Below the pieces are notes generated by a model. That model was not told where the DNA came from. It did not search any database and saw only the letters and a list, made by a program, of their open reading frames with translations. Positions 1-5,987 of a stretch of DNA of 5,987 nucleotides are shown here, one piece after another. Position numbers and translations under genes: made by a program. Position 1 is the first letter of the stretch. Each line of letters begins with the position of its first letter. The DNA is from Bacteroidales bacterium (GTDB lineage Bacteria > Bacteroidota > Bacteroidia > Bacteroidales > JAOZTL01): assembly GCA_029942205.1 (NCBI GenBank), contig JAOZTL010000217.1:1-5987 (forward strand), in the 5' to 3' direction.

Positions 1-945
1 AATTTAATTATTTTGGAAAATAGTGATTTGAAAAATTTTGGAGCAGAACTGGATAATGCCCTAAAGCTAATGATTGAAAAATTACAAATGATTCTTTTAG
101 GAGTAAGATCTTCGGCAGAAAATTTGGTTTTTGCAGCAAATCAAGTAAGTACAGCTTCGCAAACTGTTGCACAAGGCTCAAATGAGCAAGCGGCTTCTGC
201 CGAAGAAATTTCGGGCACAATAGAGGAAATGGTGGCAACAATTAATCAAAATTCCGAAAATTCAATACAAACGGAGAGAATATCTAATGAAACGTTGGAG
301 AATATTGAAGTAGGAAATAAATCATTCGTAGAAACTAATAATTCAGTGATTGAAATAGCCGAAAAAATATTAATTGTAAACGATATTGCCGAAAAAATTG
401 ATTTACTAGCCTTAAATGCAGCTGTTGAAGCCGCACGTGCAGGCGAACATGGAAAAGGTTTTGCCGTAGTAGCTTCTGAAATACGAAAATTGGCTGAAAA
501 TAGTCAAAAATCGGCACTTGTAATTGATTCACTCTCTAAATCAACAATTAGTTTATCTAAAAATTCAATCAAATTATTGACAGGAATATTACCAAACGTA
601 AAAAAATCGACACAATTGGTGAATGAAATAACAGCTTCGAGCATAGAACAAAACTCGGGAGCAAGTCAAATTAACAATGCAATACAGCAGTTATCGCAAG
701 TAATTCAACAAAATTCGACAACTTCTGAAGAAATGTCATCAAGTGCGGAGGAATTAGCTAGTCAGGCAGAAATACTGAAAGAAAATATATCTTTCTTTAA
801 ATTGAATACTGAAAACTTGATTGTTAGTGAAATAACTGATTTAAACATAAAACAAACAGGCAATAAGTCTGAAATCCAAGAAACAAAAGGAATTAAAATA
901 GATCTTATAGAGACTGAAAATGATGATGATTATGAAGGATTCTAA
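1..945 (+). CDS. Methyl-accepting chemotaxis protein, C-terminal part (5' end cut by window)
   Basis: This is the cytoplasmic signalling part of a chemoreceptor, which forms arrays with CheW and CheA and controls kinase activity. The frame is open from base 1, so the gene starts upstream; the TTG at 13 is not a credible start. Counting from the first codon, residues about 5-30 look like the second helix of a HAMP domain. A long coiled coil follows. The highly conserved hairpin tip is at residues 128-166 (nt 382-498), with the core LALNAAVEAARAGEHGKGF. Glu-Glu pairs in small-residue contexts at nt 202-228 and 727-753 are candidate methylation sites on the two helices. About 45 polar residues after the coiled coil lead to a terminal DYEGF, which fits the aromatic-x-x-aromatic pentapeptide that tethers CheR/CheB. 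The Phe of the Escherichia coli Tsr trimer contact is Glu here (IAEKIDLLALN). The ligand domain is not visible. cheA follows after 71 nt, so co-transcription is likely. Confidence 0.95.
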   Translation, partial: NLIILENSDLKNFGAELDNALKLMIEKLQMILLGVRSSAENLVFAANQVSTASQTVAQGSNEQAASAEEISGTIEEMVATINQNSENSIQTERISNETLENIEVGNKSFVETNNSVIEIAEKILIVNDIAEKIDLLALNAAVEAARAGEHGKGFAVVASEIRKLAENSQKSALVIDSLSKSTISLSKNSIKLLTGILPNVKKSTQLVNEITASSIEQNSGASQINNAIQQLSQVIQQNSTTSEEMSSSAEELASQAEILKENISFFKLNTENLIVSEITDLNIKQTGNKSEIQETKGIKIDLIETENDDDYEGF

Positions 946-1016
946 TTGAAAAACACTTATCATCGTGCTTACGTAGAGAATTACAAGAATAATTTAACAA
1001 CTTAATAACTTAAATC

Positions 1017-3095
1017 ATGGACTTTGATTTAATACAATTTCGCAATAAATTTATAGAAGATGCTACGGAGCTTTTAATTAAGTTAGAAACCGACATTTTA
1101 GCATTAGAGAATAATAAAACAGACAAAGAGCTTATTGAAAGCGTTTTCCGTGCAATGCATACACTCAAAGGAGTCACAAGCATGTATGGATTTGATAAAA
1201 TCACCGAATTTACTCATTCACTTGAAAGTATTTATGATGCTATTCGGAATAAAGAATTTCCGCTATCGCAAGAAATTTTTGATATTACTTTTCAATCTGT
1301 CGATCACATTAAAAATTTATTAGATGATGTAGATTTTACAGCAGAAAAAAACCAAAAACTTCAAACGAAGCTTTTGGGTCAGATAAAAGAAATTCTGTCT
1401 TCAAACAATATGAATTTTCAAAAAAAAACAGCTCATTCAAATCAAAAAAAAGAAGAGACAAAGGAAAATACAAATAAAAACACTTTCTATATTTTACTTC
1501 GCAGCAGCGAATCTCTCATTAATAGAGGTATAAGAATACTAAACATTTTTGAAGAACTGAGTGAAATAGGAAAATACCGAATACTTGACAAAATAAAGCT
1601 TACAGAAACAAAAAAAGTAAAAGAAGAATTTTGGCCTATTTTTTTATGTACGAAAGCAAAATTAGAAAAGATAGAAGACGTTTTTATATTTGTAACAGAA
1701 GATTGTAGTATATCAAAAATTTCAAATTTTGATATTTTCGATCCTTCAGCCGATTTTTCAAAAATAATCAATTTTGGTAAAGAAGAAAAAAAGCAAGAAA
1801 ATTCAATACTCGAATCAGCCAATTTTTATAATAAATTAGAAGAAGAGGATTACAAAAACCACTTACAAAAGGACAATAATACTAAAGAAAATAATTCATT
1901 TGCAATAAGCCAAAAACAATCAAATACAACCAATAGAATATCTATTGATACAAATAAACTCGATCACTTAATGTACATGGTTGGTGAATTAATTACCGTA
2001 AATTCACAACTAAATCTTTCCACACGAAACTCTAATTTTGACATTATTCGTCCGTATTTAGAACAATTAGATAAACTGTCAAAAGGTTTTAGAGATACAG
2101 CCCTAGAGCTGAGATTAATACCTATTGGAGGAATGGTTTTTCGTTTTCAACGTTTGATAAGAGATTTATCAAATCAATTGGGAAAAGAAATCGATTTTAA
2201 AATAGAAGGAGCTGATATTGAGTTAGATAAAAACACTATTGATATTCTTTCAGAGCCACTGATGCACATTATTAGAAATAGCCTCGATCACGGAATTCAA
2301 GAACCCGATGTACGAGAAAAAAATGGAAAACCACGCAAAGGAACACTGAGCTTACAGGCTTACCATCAAGGGAATAATGTTATTATTCAGATAAAAGACG
2401 ATGGAATGGGCATTGACTCGGATAAAATTTATAAAAAAGCCATAGAAAAAGGTTTTATTAGAGCAGGAACTCAATTGAGCAAAAAAGAAATTTATAATCT
2501 GATATTTTTGCCTGGTTTATCAACTTCTAAGAGTCTCACCAAAATATCGGGAAGGGGAGTTGGAATGGACGTAGTGCGCAAAAAAATTGCAAACGTAAGA
2601 GGCGAAGTTGAAATAAATTCGGAATTGGGTACTGGAACTTCTTTCACCATAAAATTGCAACAATCTATCTCTATTTTAGATACAATGCTCATTCAAGTTG
2701 CCGATTTATATTTGATGATTCCTTTATCGGATATTGAACAGTTTAATCAACAAAAAATAGACGAAATAGAAACAAGAAAGTACACAAAAACCTTAGAATA
2801 TCAAGACAATTTAATTCCTTTTATTGATTTGAAAGAAATTTTTAATTTAGAAAAAGAAACAAATTCTGAATTGAAAAACTATAAGTCAATAATTATAAAT
2901 AAAGGAAATAAAAAAATAGCACTTATTGCTGACAGAATAATAGGCGAACACCAAGCTGTTTTAAAACCACTTGGGAAAACCTTCAAAAACCAAAAACTTT
3001 TCTCCTCTGCAAGTGTTCTTGCTGGTGGCGAAATGGCATTCATGCTAAATATAACCGAATTGCAAAAAACAGTTAAGGAACATAAAGTAAATTAA
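1017..3095 (+). CDS. cheA: Chemotaxis histidine kinase CheA
   Basis: This cytoplasmic kinase autophosphorylates under receptor control and passes the phosphate to response regulators such as CheY and CheB. It has 692 residues, near the usual CheA length. P1 (about 1-105) carries His48 in the motif FRAMHTLKG, the same position as in E. coli. Residues about 157-236 form a P2-like domain with a DVFIFVTEDC segment. An Asn/Lys/Glu-rich linker (about 237-306) precedes P3 (about 307-375, including ELRLIPIGG). The P4 ATPase domain shows the N box HIIRNSLDHG (417-426), G1 DDGMGID (461-467), F box IFLPGLSTS (496-504), G2 GRGVGMD (512-518) and G3 GTGTSF (538-543), so it appears catalytically intact. P5 (about 550-690) is the CheW-like coupling domain. 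There is no fused receiver domain. The ATG at 1017 is the only start in frame after the stop at 1011, and it has no evident Shine-Dalgarno site. It lies between the receptor gene and cheW. Confidence 0.97.
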   Translation: MDFDLIQFRNKFIEDATELLIKLETDILALENNKTDKELIESVFRAMHTLKGVTSMYGFDKITEFTHSLESIYDAIRNKEFPLSQEIFDITFQSVDHIKNLLDDVDFTAEKNQKLQTKLLGQIKEILSSNNMNFQKKTAHSNQKKEETKENTNKNTFYILLRSSESLINRGIRILNIFEELSEIGKYRILDKIKLTETKKVKEEFWPIFLCTKAKLEKIEDVFIFVTEDCSISKISNFDIFDPSADFSKIINFGKEEKKQENSILESANFYNKLEEEDYKNHLQKDNNTKENNSFAISQKQSNTTNRISIDTNKLDHLMYMVGELITVNSQLNLSTRNSNFDIIRPYLEQLDKLSKGFRDTALELRLIPIGGMVFRFQRLIRDLSNQLGKEIDFKIEGADIELDKNTIDILSEPLMHIIRNSLDHGIQEPDVREKNGKPRKGTLSLQAYHQGNNVIIQIKDDGMGIDSDKIYKKAIEKGFIRAGTQLSKKEIYNLIFLPGLSTSKSLTKISGRGVGMDVVRKKIANVRGEVEINSELGTGTSFTIKLQQSISILDTMLIQVADLYLMIPLSDIEQFNQQKIDEIETRKYTKTLEYQDNLIPFIDLKEIFNLEKETNSELKNYKSIIINKGNKKIALIADRIIGEHQAVLKPLGKTFKNQKLFSSASVLAGGEMAFMLNITELQKTVKEHKVN

Positions 3096-3152
3096 ACTAT
3101 AATAATTAGGCGAACTTGCTTTGTTCTTTAACGACTTTAAAAAATCAAACAC

Positions 3153-3629
3153 ATGAAAAACTCAAATAAATATACATATCTTTCATTTAAAATAAATAAT
3201 GAAATGTTTGCAATTCCGATAATAAAAGTGCTAGAAATATTGCAAGAACAAAAAATCACAAGAGTTCCAAATGCACCAAAAGATGTAAAAGGAGTTATTA
3301 ATTTCAGAGGTGATATTATTCCCATTTTCGAAACTCGCACAAAATTTGGACTTCCAGAAAGGGAAAAAGGCAAGAAAAGCATTATGATTGTCATCGAAAT
3401 AAAAACCGAAAACAACAAACTTATCGTTGGAGCAATTGTTGATTCAGCAAAAGATGTTATAACAATACCGAAGGAAAATATAAAACAAGTACCAACAATG
3501 AGTAAAAATTTCAATACAGATTTTCTCGATGGAATTGCTAAAATTAAAGAAAAATTTATTATGCTACTAAATACAGATAAGGTATTTTCTGAAGATGAAA
3601 TCGCGACTCTTCTTGAACAAAAACACTAA
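3153..3629 (+). CDS. cheW: Chemotaxis coupling protein CheW
   Basis: CheW is a small cytoplasmic adaptor that binds the receptor hairpin tip and the P5 domain of CheA, linking them in the signalling array. The 158 residues are the normal length for a single-domain CheW. The protein shows the expected SH3-like pattern: YLSFKINNEMFAIPI near the N terminus (residues 9-23), the RVPNAP segment (37-42), the hallmark VINFRGDIIPIFE (48-60, with the conserved Arg52), and a second half with IVGAIVDSAKDVITIP and FLDGIAKI. The start is fixed by an in-frame stop at 3138, and the leader is A-rich without a clear Shine-Dalgarno site. The gene follows cheA by 57 nt on the same strand, consistent with one transcript from the receptor gene through cheW. 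It is the last gene of the group, since the next gene converges on it. No CheV-type receiver domain is attached. Confidence 0.97.
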   Translation: MKNSNKYTYLSFKINNEMFAIPIIKVLEILQEQKITRVPNAPKDVKGVINFRGDIIPIFETRTKFGLPEREKGKKSIMIVIEIKTENNKLIVGAIVDSAKDVITIPKENIKQVPTMSKNFNTDFLDGIAKIKEKFIMLLNTDKVFSEDEIATLLEQKH

Positions 3630-3684
3630 GGTCTTCAACTTTTTTGATGTTGCTTACGCACTAGTGTAACGAGTTTGGTCTAAA

Positions 3685-3756
3685 AACCCTGCCAGCGTTA
3701 ATTTTGTGAAAATTAATCAACTTGTAATAAGTGTGTTACAAAACACTGGCAAGGTT
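3685..3756 (-). terminator. Probable terminator of the minus-strand repeat-protein gene, possibly bidirectional
   Basis: Arms 3685-3699 (AACCCTGCCAGCGTT) and 3742-3756 (AACACTGGCAAGGTT) form a 15-bp inverted repeat with 13 Watson-Crick pairs around a 42-nt spacer. In minus-strand RNA the two remaining positions become G·U pairs and the stem is followed by GUUUUUAGA, as in an intrinsic terminator. In plus-strand RNA the same two positions are C·A mismatches and the downstream run is only UUGAUUUU. This fits termination of the minus-strand gene ending at 3780, with weaker action on the che transcript. The long spacer is unusual for a simple terminator, so it may instead be a dispersed intergenic palindrome used as a terminator. 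Confidence 0.55.
3698..3716. repeat. Short hairpin inside the convergent intergenic region
   Basis: TTAATTTT (3698-3705) and AAAATTAA (3709-3716) form a perfect 8-bp inverted repeat with a 3-nt loop. It is all A/T, so a weak stem. It overlaps the inner end of the larger 3685-3756 palindrome and may be an alternative fold or may contribute to ending the che transcript 70-90 nt after cheW. Confidence 0.4.
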
Positions 3757-3779
3757 GATTTTCAGAAAGATTGAATATA

Positions 3780-5489
3780 TTAATTCTCTTTGGTAATTAC
3801 TTTTACGAGCTTATCGTTACGAAATTCAGCTTTATAAATAACACGTCCCGTTCTGTCCCATTGCATTATTTTTCCATGTTTTCTTCCTTTCACGTAAGGG
3901 ACTTCGTTTTTAAGTTTACCATTCTCGTGCCATTGATGCCATTTTCCTACGGGACGACTATTTTTATAGTGTTCCTCTCGGCTTTTTCCTCCAAATTTAT
4001 TGTAGTACGTCCACGTGCCACTTCGTTTGCCTTCAACAAAATATCCATTTACATTTTCCTTTCCATTAGGCAAATAAGTAATGTATACTCCATTAGGAAT
4101 GCCGTCTTTCATGCCTTCTTTTCGTTCCATATTGCCTAGTGCATTCCAGTATATCGAAGTTCCGTTTTTCAAATTATCTTTGTAGTTAATTTCATATTGT
4201 TGTTTACCATTAGCATACCAGCCAAGCCATTTGTTGTTCATTTTTCCATCGATAAATGTGCCTTCCATCGATTTACTTCCGTTAGAGTGAAAAGAAATCC
4301 ATACACCTTGTTCTTTTCCATTCACAAATTCACCTGAATAGTAGACATTTTCATTTTCGTAATACACTGTCCATGGTCCTTTTTTGCGTCCAAATTGAAA
4401 TTCGCCTTCTTTCCATTTTCTCCCGTTAGCATACCAGTATGTCCAGTGTCCATGCATTTGTCCCTTTTCATAATACCCTTCATTGCCTTTCTTTCCATCG
4501 GTTCGGTAATATGTCCAAAGTCCTGTTTGTACGTTATTATCAAAATTCCCTTCCATGTTTAATTTTCCATCTTCGAGCCACCACTGCGCTTTTCCATGTT
4601 TTTTATCACTAACAAACATTGTTACGTTTTCTTTATTCCCATTATCGAAATAGCGTTCGTGCATCCCCATTTGCTTTCCATCCGAGTATTTTCCTTTTCG
4701 GGCAATTTTCCCATTTTCATACCAAATTGTCCAAGTACTATCTTTTTCACCATTCGTCAAGCGACCTTCCATCCTAATTTGCCCATTTCCGTACCAAAAA
4801 CGATTCAATCCATTCTCGTAATTCAATTCGCTAAGTAATTGTCCTTCAGATCCCCATTCGAGCCATTTTCCAGTTTTGTCTCCTTTAGTAAAAGCTCCTT
4901 TGGAACGAATATTTCCGTTGTCGTGATAAGTAATCCATAACGAATCTTCCAAACCATTCTTATAGAAACCACTTTCGTATACTTTTCCGTTACTAAATCG
5001 ATCTGTATAGCGTCCATTCCCTTGATTTACAAGTGTATCTCCATTTATATCAAACAGATAAATAAGTTGTTTTTTATTATCAGGAAAATATTCAATTTGT
5101 TTCATTTTTTGCCCCGCAACATTCCAATATGTCCAAATACTATCTCGAATGTCGTTCTTGTGTTTCCCTCTGATTGCAATATTTCCATTTTCAAACCATT
5201 CGGAATACCTCCCATTTTGAATACCATAAAAGAAATTACCTTCATTTTGTTTTTTACCATTGGGATAATAATAGGTAATTCGTCCATTGACATTTCCTGC
5301 TCGATATTCGATTGTATGATCAAGCAGACCTTTTTCTGTCCAATATTTCCACAACCCATCTTCCGTGCCATTGGATAAGGCATAGCCCTCACTTTTTTTA
5401 TTGCCATTTTTCCATACTTCGTTCGTTTGTTTTTGCGCAAACAACGGAATTGTTATTAATAGAATTAGAATAATGCTAATTTTTTTCAT
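3780..5489 (-). CDS. Exported MORN_2/YwqK-type repeat protein
   Basis: The molecular function is unknown. The 569 residues begin with a type I signal peptide (basic MKK, hydrophobic core to about residue 17, likely cleavage after A18 in LFAQ). There is no lipobox cysteine. The rest is about 22 tandem units of roughly 24 residues with the pattern G-x-W-x-x-[WY]-x-x-[ND]-G-[KN]-x(5)-G-x-[FY]-x-x-G. This is the MORN_2 family, often named YwqK-family antitoxin in databases; nothing here shows an antitoxin role. Residues 136-159 (around LFDINGDTL) interrupt the array, and unit starts from 251 to 539 are spaced exactly 24 apart. No catalytic motif, C-terminal sorting domain or extra transmembrane helix is visible, so it probably resides in the periplasm or at the cell surface. 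Such repeats form beta-hairpin arrays and may act as scaffolds (inference). The ATG at 5489 is chosen because it opens the signal peptide. The gene stands alone, convergent with the che genes. Confidence 0.88.
   Translation of the reverse strand: MKKISIILILLITIPLFAQKQTNEVWKNGNKKSEGYALSNGTEDGLWKYWTEKGLLDHTIEYRAGNVNGRITYYYPNGKKQNEGNFFYGIQNGRYSEWFENGNIAIRGKHKNDIRDSIWTYWNVAGQKMKQIEYFPDNKKQLIYLFDINGDTLVNQGNGRYTDRFSNGKVYESGFYKNGLEDSLWITYHDNGNIRSKGAFTKGDKTGKWLEWGSEGQLLSELNYENGLNRFWYGNGQIRMEGRLTNGEKDSTWTIWYENGKIARKGKYSDGKQMGMHERYFDNGNKENVTMFVSDKKHGKAQWWLEDGKLNMEGNFDNNVQTGLWTYYRTDGKKGNEGYYEKGQMHGHWTYWYANGRKWKEGEFQFGRKKGPWTVYYENENVYYSGEFVNGKEQGVWISFHSNGSKSMEGTFIDGKMNNKWLGWYANGKQQYEINYKDNLKNGTSIYWNALGNMERKEGMKDGIPNGVYITYLPNGKENVNGYFVEGKRSGTWTYYNKFGGKSREEHYKNSRPVGKWHQWHENGKLKNEVPYVKGRKHGKIMQWDRTGRVIYKAEFRNDKLVKVITKEN
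3804..5432 (-). repeat. Array of about 22 MORN_2-like coding repeats, ~72 bp period
   Basis: Units begin at residues 45, 69, 93, 117, 160, 183, 207, 230, 251, 275, 299, 323, 347, 371, 395, 419, 443, 467, 491, 515 and 539, with a partial unit at about 21-44. The spacing is 24 residues (72 nt) except around 117-160 (43 residues, a degenerate double unit) and 183-251 (23, 24, 23 and 21). Units are diverged from one another, so the array is old rather than freshly amplified. The unit at 230 (RFWYGNG) has lost about three residues of the consensus. Confidence 0.85.
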
Positions 5490-5544
5490 CTTTTTATTTT
5501 TTTTTGTGATTTCAGACTTCGTCTGTTTTATTATTTTTACTCAT

Positions 5545-5552
5545 CAAAACTA
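5545..5552 (-). promoter_or_regulatory. Possible Bacteroidota-type -7 box for the repeat-protein gene
   Basis: On the minus strand this reads TAGTTTTG, matching the TAnnTTTG -7 consensus of Bacteroidota promoters, 55 nt upstream of the ATG at 5489. No TTG-type -33 element is visible at about 19-21 nt further upstream, so the support is only the -7 box. It lies inside the foldback element, so the element may carry the promoter. A second match (TATTTTTG) is at 5792-5799. Confidence 0.3.
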
Positions 5553-5642
5553 TGTTTTAACGATTTATTACACTGCTTGATATATACTAAAATGCTGCAA
5601 TAATTATGAAAACAAAATGTTTCTTTTTCGCTTTATTTTCTT

Positions 5643-5683
5643 CACAAAATCCTTGCATAGCCTGGCTATGCAAGGATTTTGTG
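5643..5683. repeat. Perfect 19-bp-stem hairpin at the centre of the foldback element
   Basis: Arms CACAAAATCCTTGCATAGC (5643-5661) and its exact complement (5665-5683) flank the 3-nt loop CTG. The stem is perfect and has a GC-containing core flanked by AAAAT/ATTTT, so either strand's RNA would present a stem ending in AUUUUGUG. It could stop transcription in both directions or act as a cruciform or RNA structure. The U run is short, so a terminator role is only possible. Confidence 0.85.
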
Positions 5684-5855
5684 CATCAATAAAACAAAAA
5701 ATAAATTATTTTTAGAATCATAATTATTACCACAATTTAGTATAATTGTATGCATTAGGCATAACTTACTGATCGACATTGACAATTTATCCAAAAATAA
5801 ATATCAAAACAGACGAAGTCTGAATCTAATCATTTTCGGATAGGAATAAAAATAT

Positions 5856-5879
5856 TAATTAAGAAAATAACCTTAATTA
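5856..5879. repeat. 8-bp inverted repeat next to a possible rightward promoter
   Basis: TAATTAAG (5856-5863) and CTTAATTA (5872-5879) are exact complements with an 8-nt spacer. They end 12 nt before the TACATTTG box at 5892, so they could form an operator for a dimeric regulator. The sequence is AT-rich, so chance is a real alternative. Confidence 0.35.
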
Positions 5880-5891
5880 GAAGACTTTTAT

Positions 5892-5899
5892 TACATTTG
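5892..5899 (+). promoter_or_regulatory. Possible rightward promoter -7 box
   Basis: TACATTTG followed by CCGTCG matches the Bacteroidota TAnnTTTG consensus. No clear TTG -33 element is seen at the expected distance. It would drive a gene beyond the right end of the window. Confidence 0.4.
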
Positions 5900-5987
5900 C
5901 CGTCGTTTTTTCATACACTTATAGCATAGCGAAAGGTACAAAAAATATTCGTATTAAAAGCGTTTTTTGTTAATAGCAATGCTTTTC

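Larger units (their letters stand above)
5511..5824. repeat. Nested foldback (long inverted-repeat) element, ~315 bp
   Basis: The ends are perfect 19-bp inverted repeats: 5511-5529 (TTCAGACTTCGTCTGTTTT) and 5806-5824. Further in, the same centre of symmetry (about 5663-5668) is shared by TTATTTTT 5531-5538 with AAAAATAA 5793-5800, by 5583-5609 with 5718-5744 (23 of 27 positions pair), and by the perfect central hairpin 5643-5683. Each end also contains its own small palindrome, CAGAC-3 nt-GTCTG (5513-5525 and 5810-5822). No transposase or other credible gene lies inside, and no clear target duplication is visible. The left end is 21 nt from the start codon at 5489. It resembles a MITE-like or foldback element; a structured leader or invertible segment is also possible. 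Confidence 0.8.
5825..5987. other. Non-coding right flank
   Basis: No credible reading frame is seen on either strand. The stretch contains the 8-bp inverted repeat at 5856-5879 and the promoter-like box at 5892. After that it is AT-rich, with a weak AAAAGC/GCTTTT inverted repeat (5956-5961 and 5981-5986). It is probably the promoter and leader of a gene beyond the window. Confidence 0.4.

Noticed and set aside
13..15. TTG as a start codon of the receptor gene
   Set aside because: The frame is open to base 1 and the protein at this point is already inside a HAMP-like helix, so the real start is upstream of the window.
966..973. TGCTTACG shared with 3651-3658 as a possible dispersed repeat
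   Set aside because: Eight bases in a few hundred intergenic bases can match by chance, and the flanks do not align well.
335..2692. Minus-strand open frames opposite the receptor gene and cheA
   Set aside because: They overlap clearly conserved coding sequence and show no domain features; they are antisense shadows.
3771..5378. Several open frames on the plus strand opposite the MORN-repeat gene, and out-of-phase frames on the minus strand
   Set aside because: They mirror the repeat periodicity of the real gene, have Phe/Ile/Ser-rich translations with no recognisable domain, and lack leaders of their own.
3780..5489. Antitoxin function implied by the common YwqK-family antitoxin name
   Set aside because: The protein is exported, long and alone, with no partner toxin gene next to it; the name reflects a family label rather than evidence here.
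5606..5692. 28-codon plus-strand frame starting MKTKCFFFALF inside the foldback element
   Set aside because: It resembles a signal peptide start, but it is very short and its second half is encoded by the perfect hairpin. The palindrome explains the sequence better than coding does.

Overview
The window looks like a chromosomal segment from a member of the Bacteroidota. It is AT-rich, and its start codons follow A-rich leaders rather than clear Shine-Dalgarno sites. Two boxes match the TAnnTTTG -7 consensus of that phylum. The minus-strand gene encodes a secreted MORN-type repeat protein of a kind common there. This assignment is inference from style, not from a marker gene.

Positions 1-3629 (+) hold a chemosensory core in one direction: the 3' part of a methyl-accepting chemotaxis protein (cut by the window start), cheA and cheW, separated by 71 and 57 nt with no obvious terminator between them. 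The receptor supplies the signalling hairpin and ends in DYEGF, which fits a CheR/CheB-tethering pentapeptide. CheA has the P1 phosphotransfer histidine at residue 48, a P2-like middle domain, and complete P3, P4 kinase and P5 domains. CheW couples receptor and kinase. No cheY, cheB, cheR or motility gene is inside the window, so the output is unknown.

Positions 3630-3779 form a convergent intergenic region. It contains a 15-bp inverted repeat that probably acts as a terminator. Its two imperfect pairs become G·U pairs only in the minus-strand transcript, which suggests it mainly serves the minus-strand gene.

Positions 3780-5489 (-) encode a 569-residue exported protein made almost entirely of about 22 MORN_2/YwqK-type repeats. 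Twelve successive intervals are exactly 24 residues long.

Positions 5490-5987 carry no convincing gene. Most of this stretch is a nested foldback element of about 315 bp. It has perfect 19-bp inverted ends (5511-5529 and 5806-5824), further concentric arms, and a perfect 19-bp-stem hairpin at its centre. Its left end lies 21 nt from the start codon of the repeat-protein gene. It could be a MITE-like foldback element, a structured leader, or an invertible promoter segment. It is the most unusual structure in the window. Beyond it, a short hairpin and a TACATTTG box suggest a rightward promoter for a gene outside the window.
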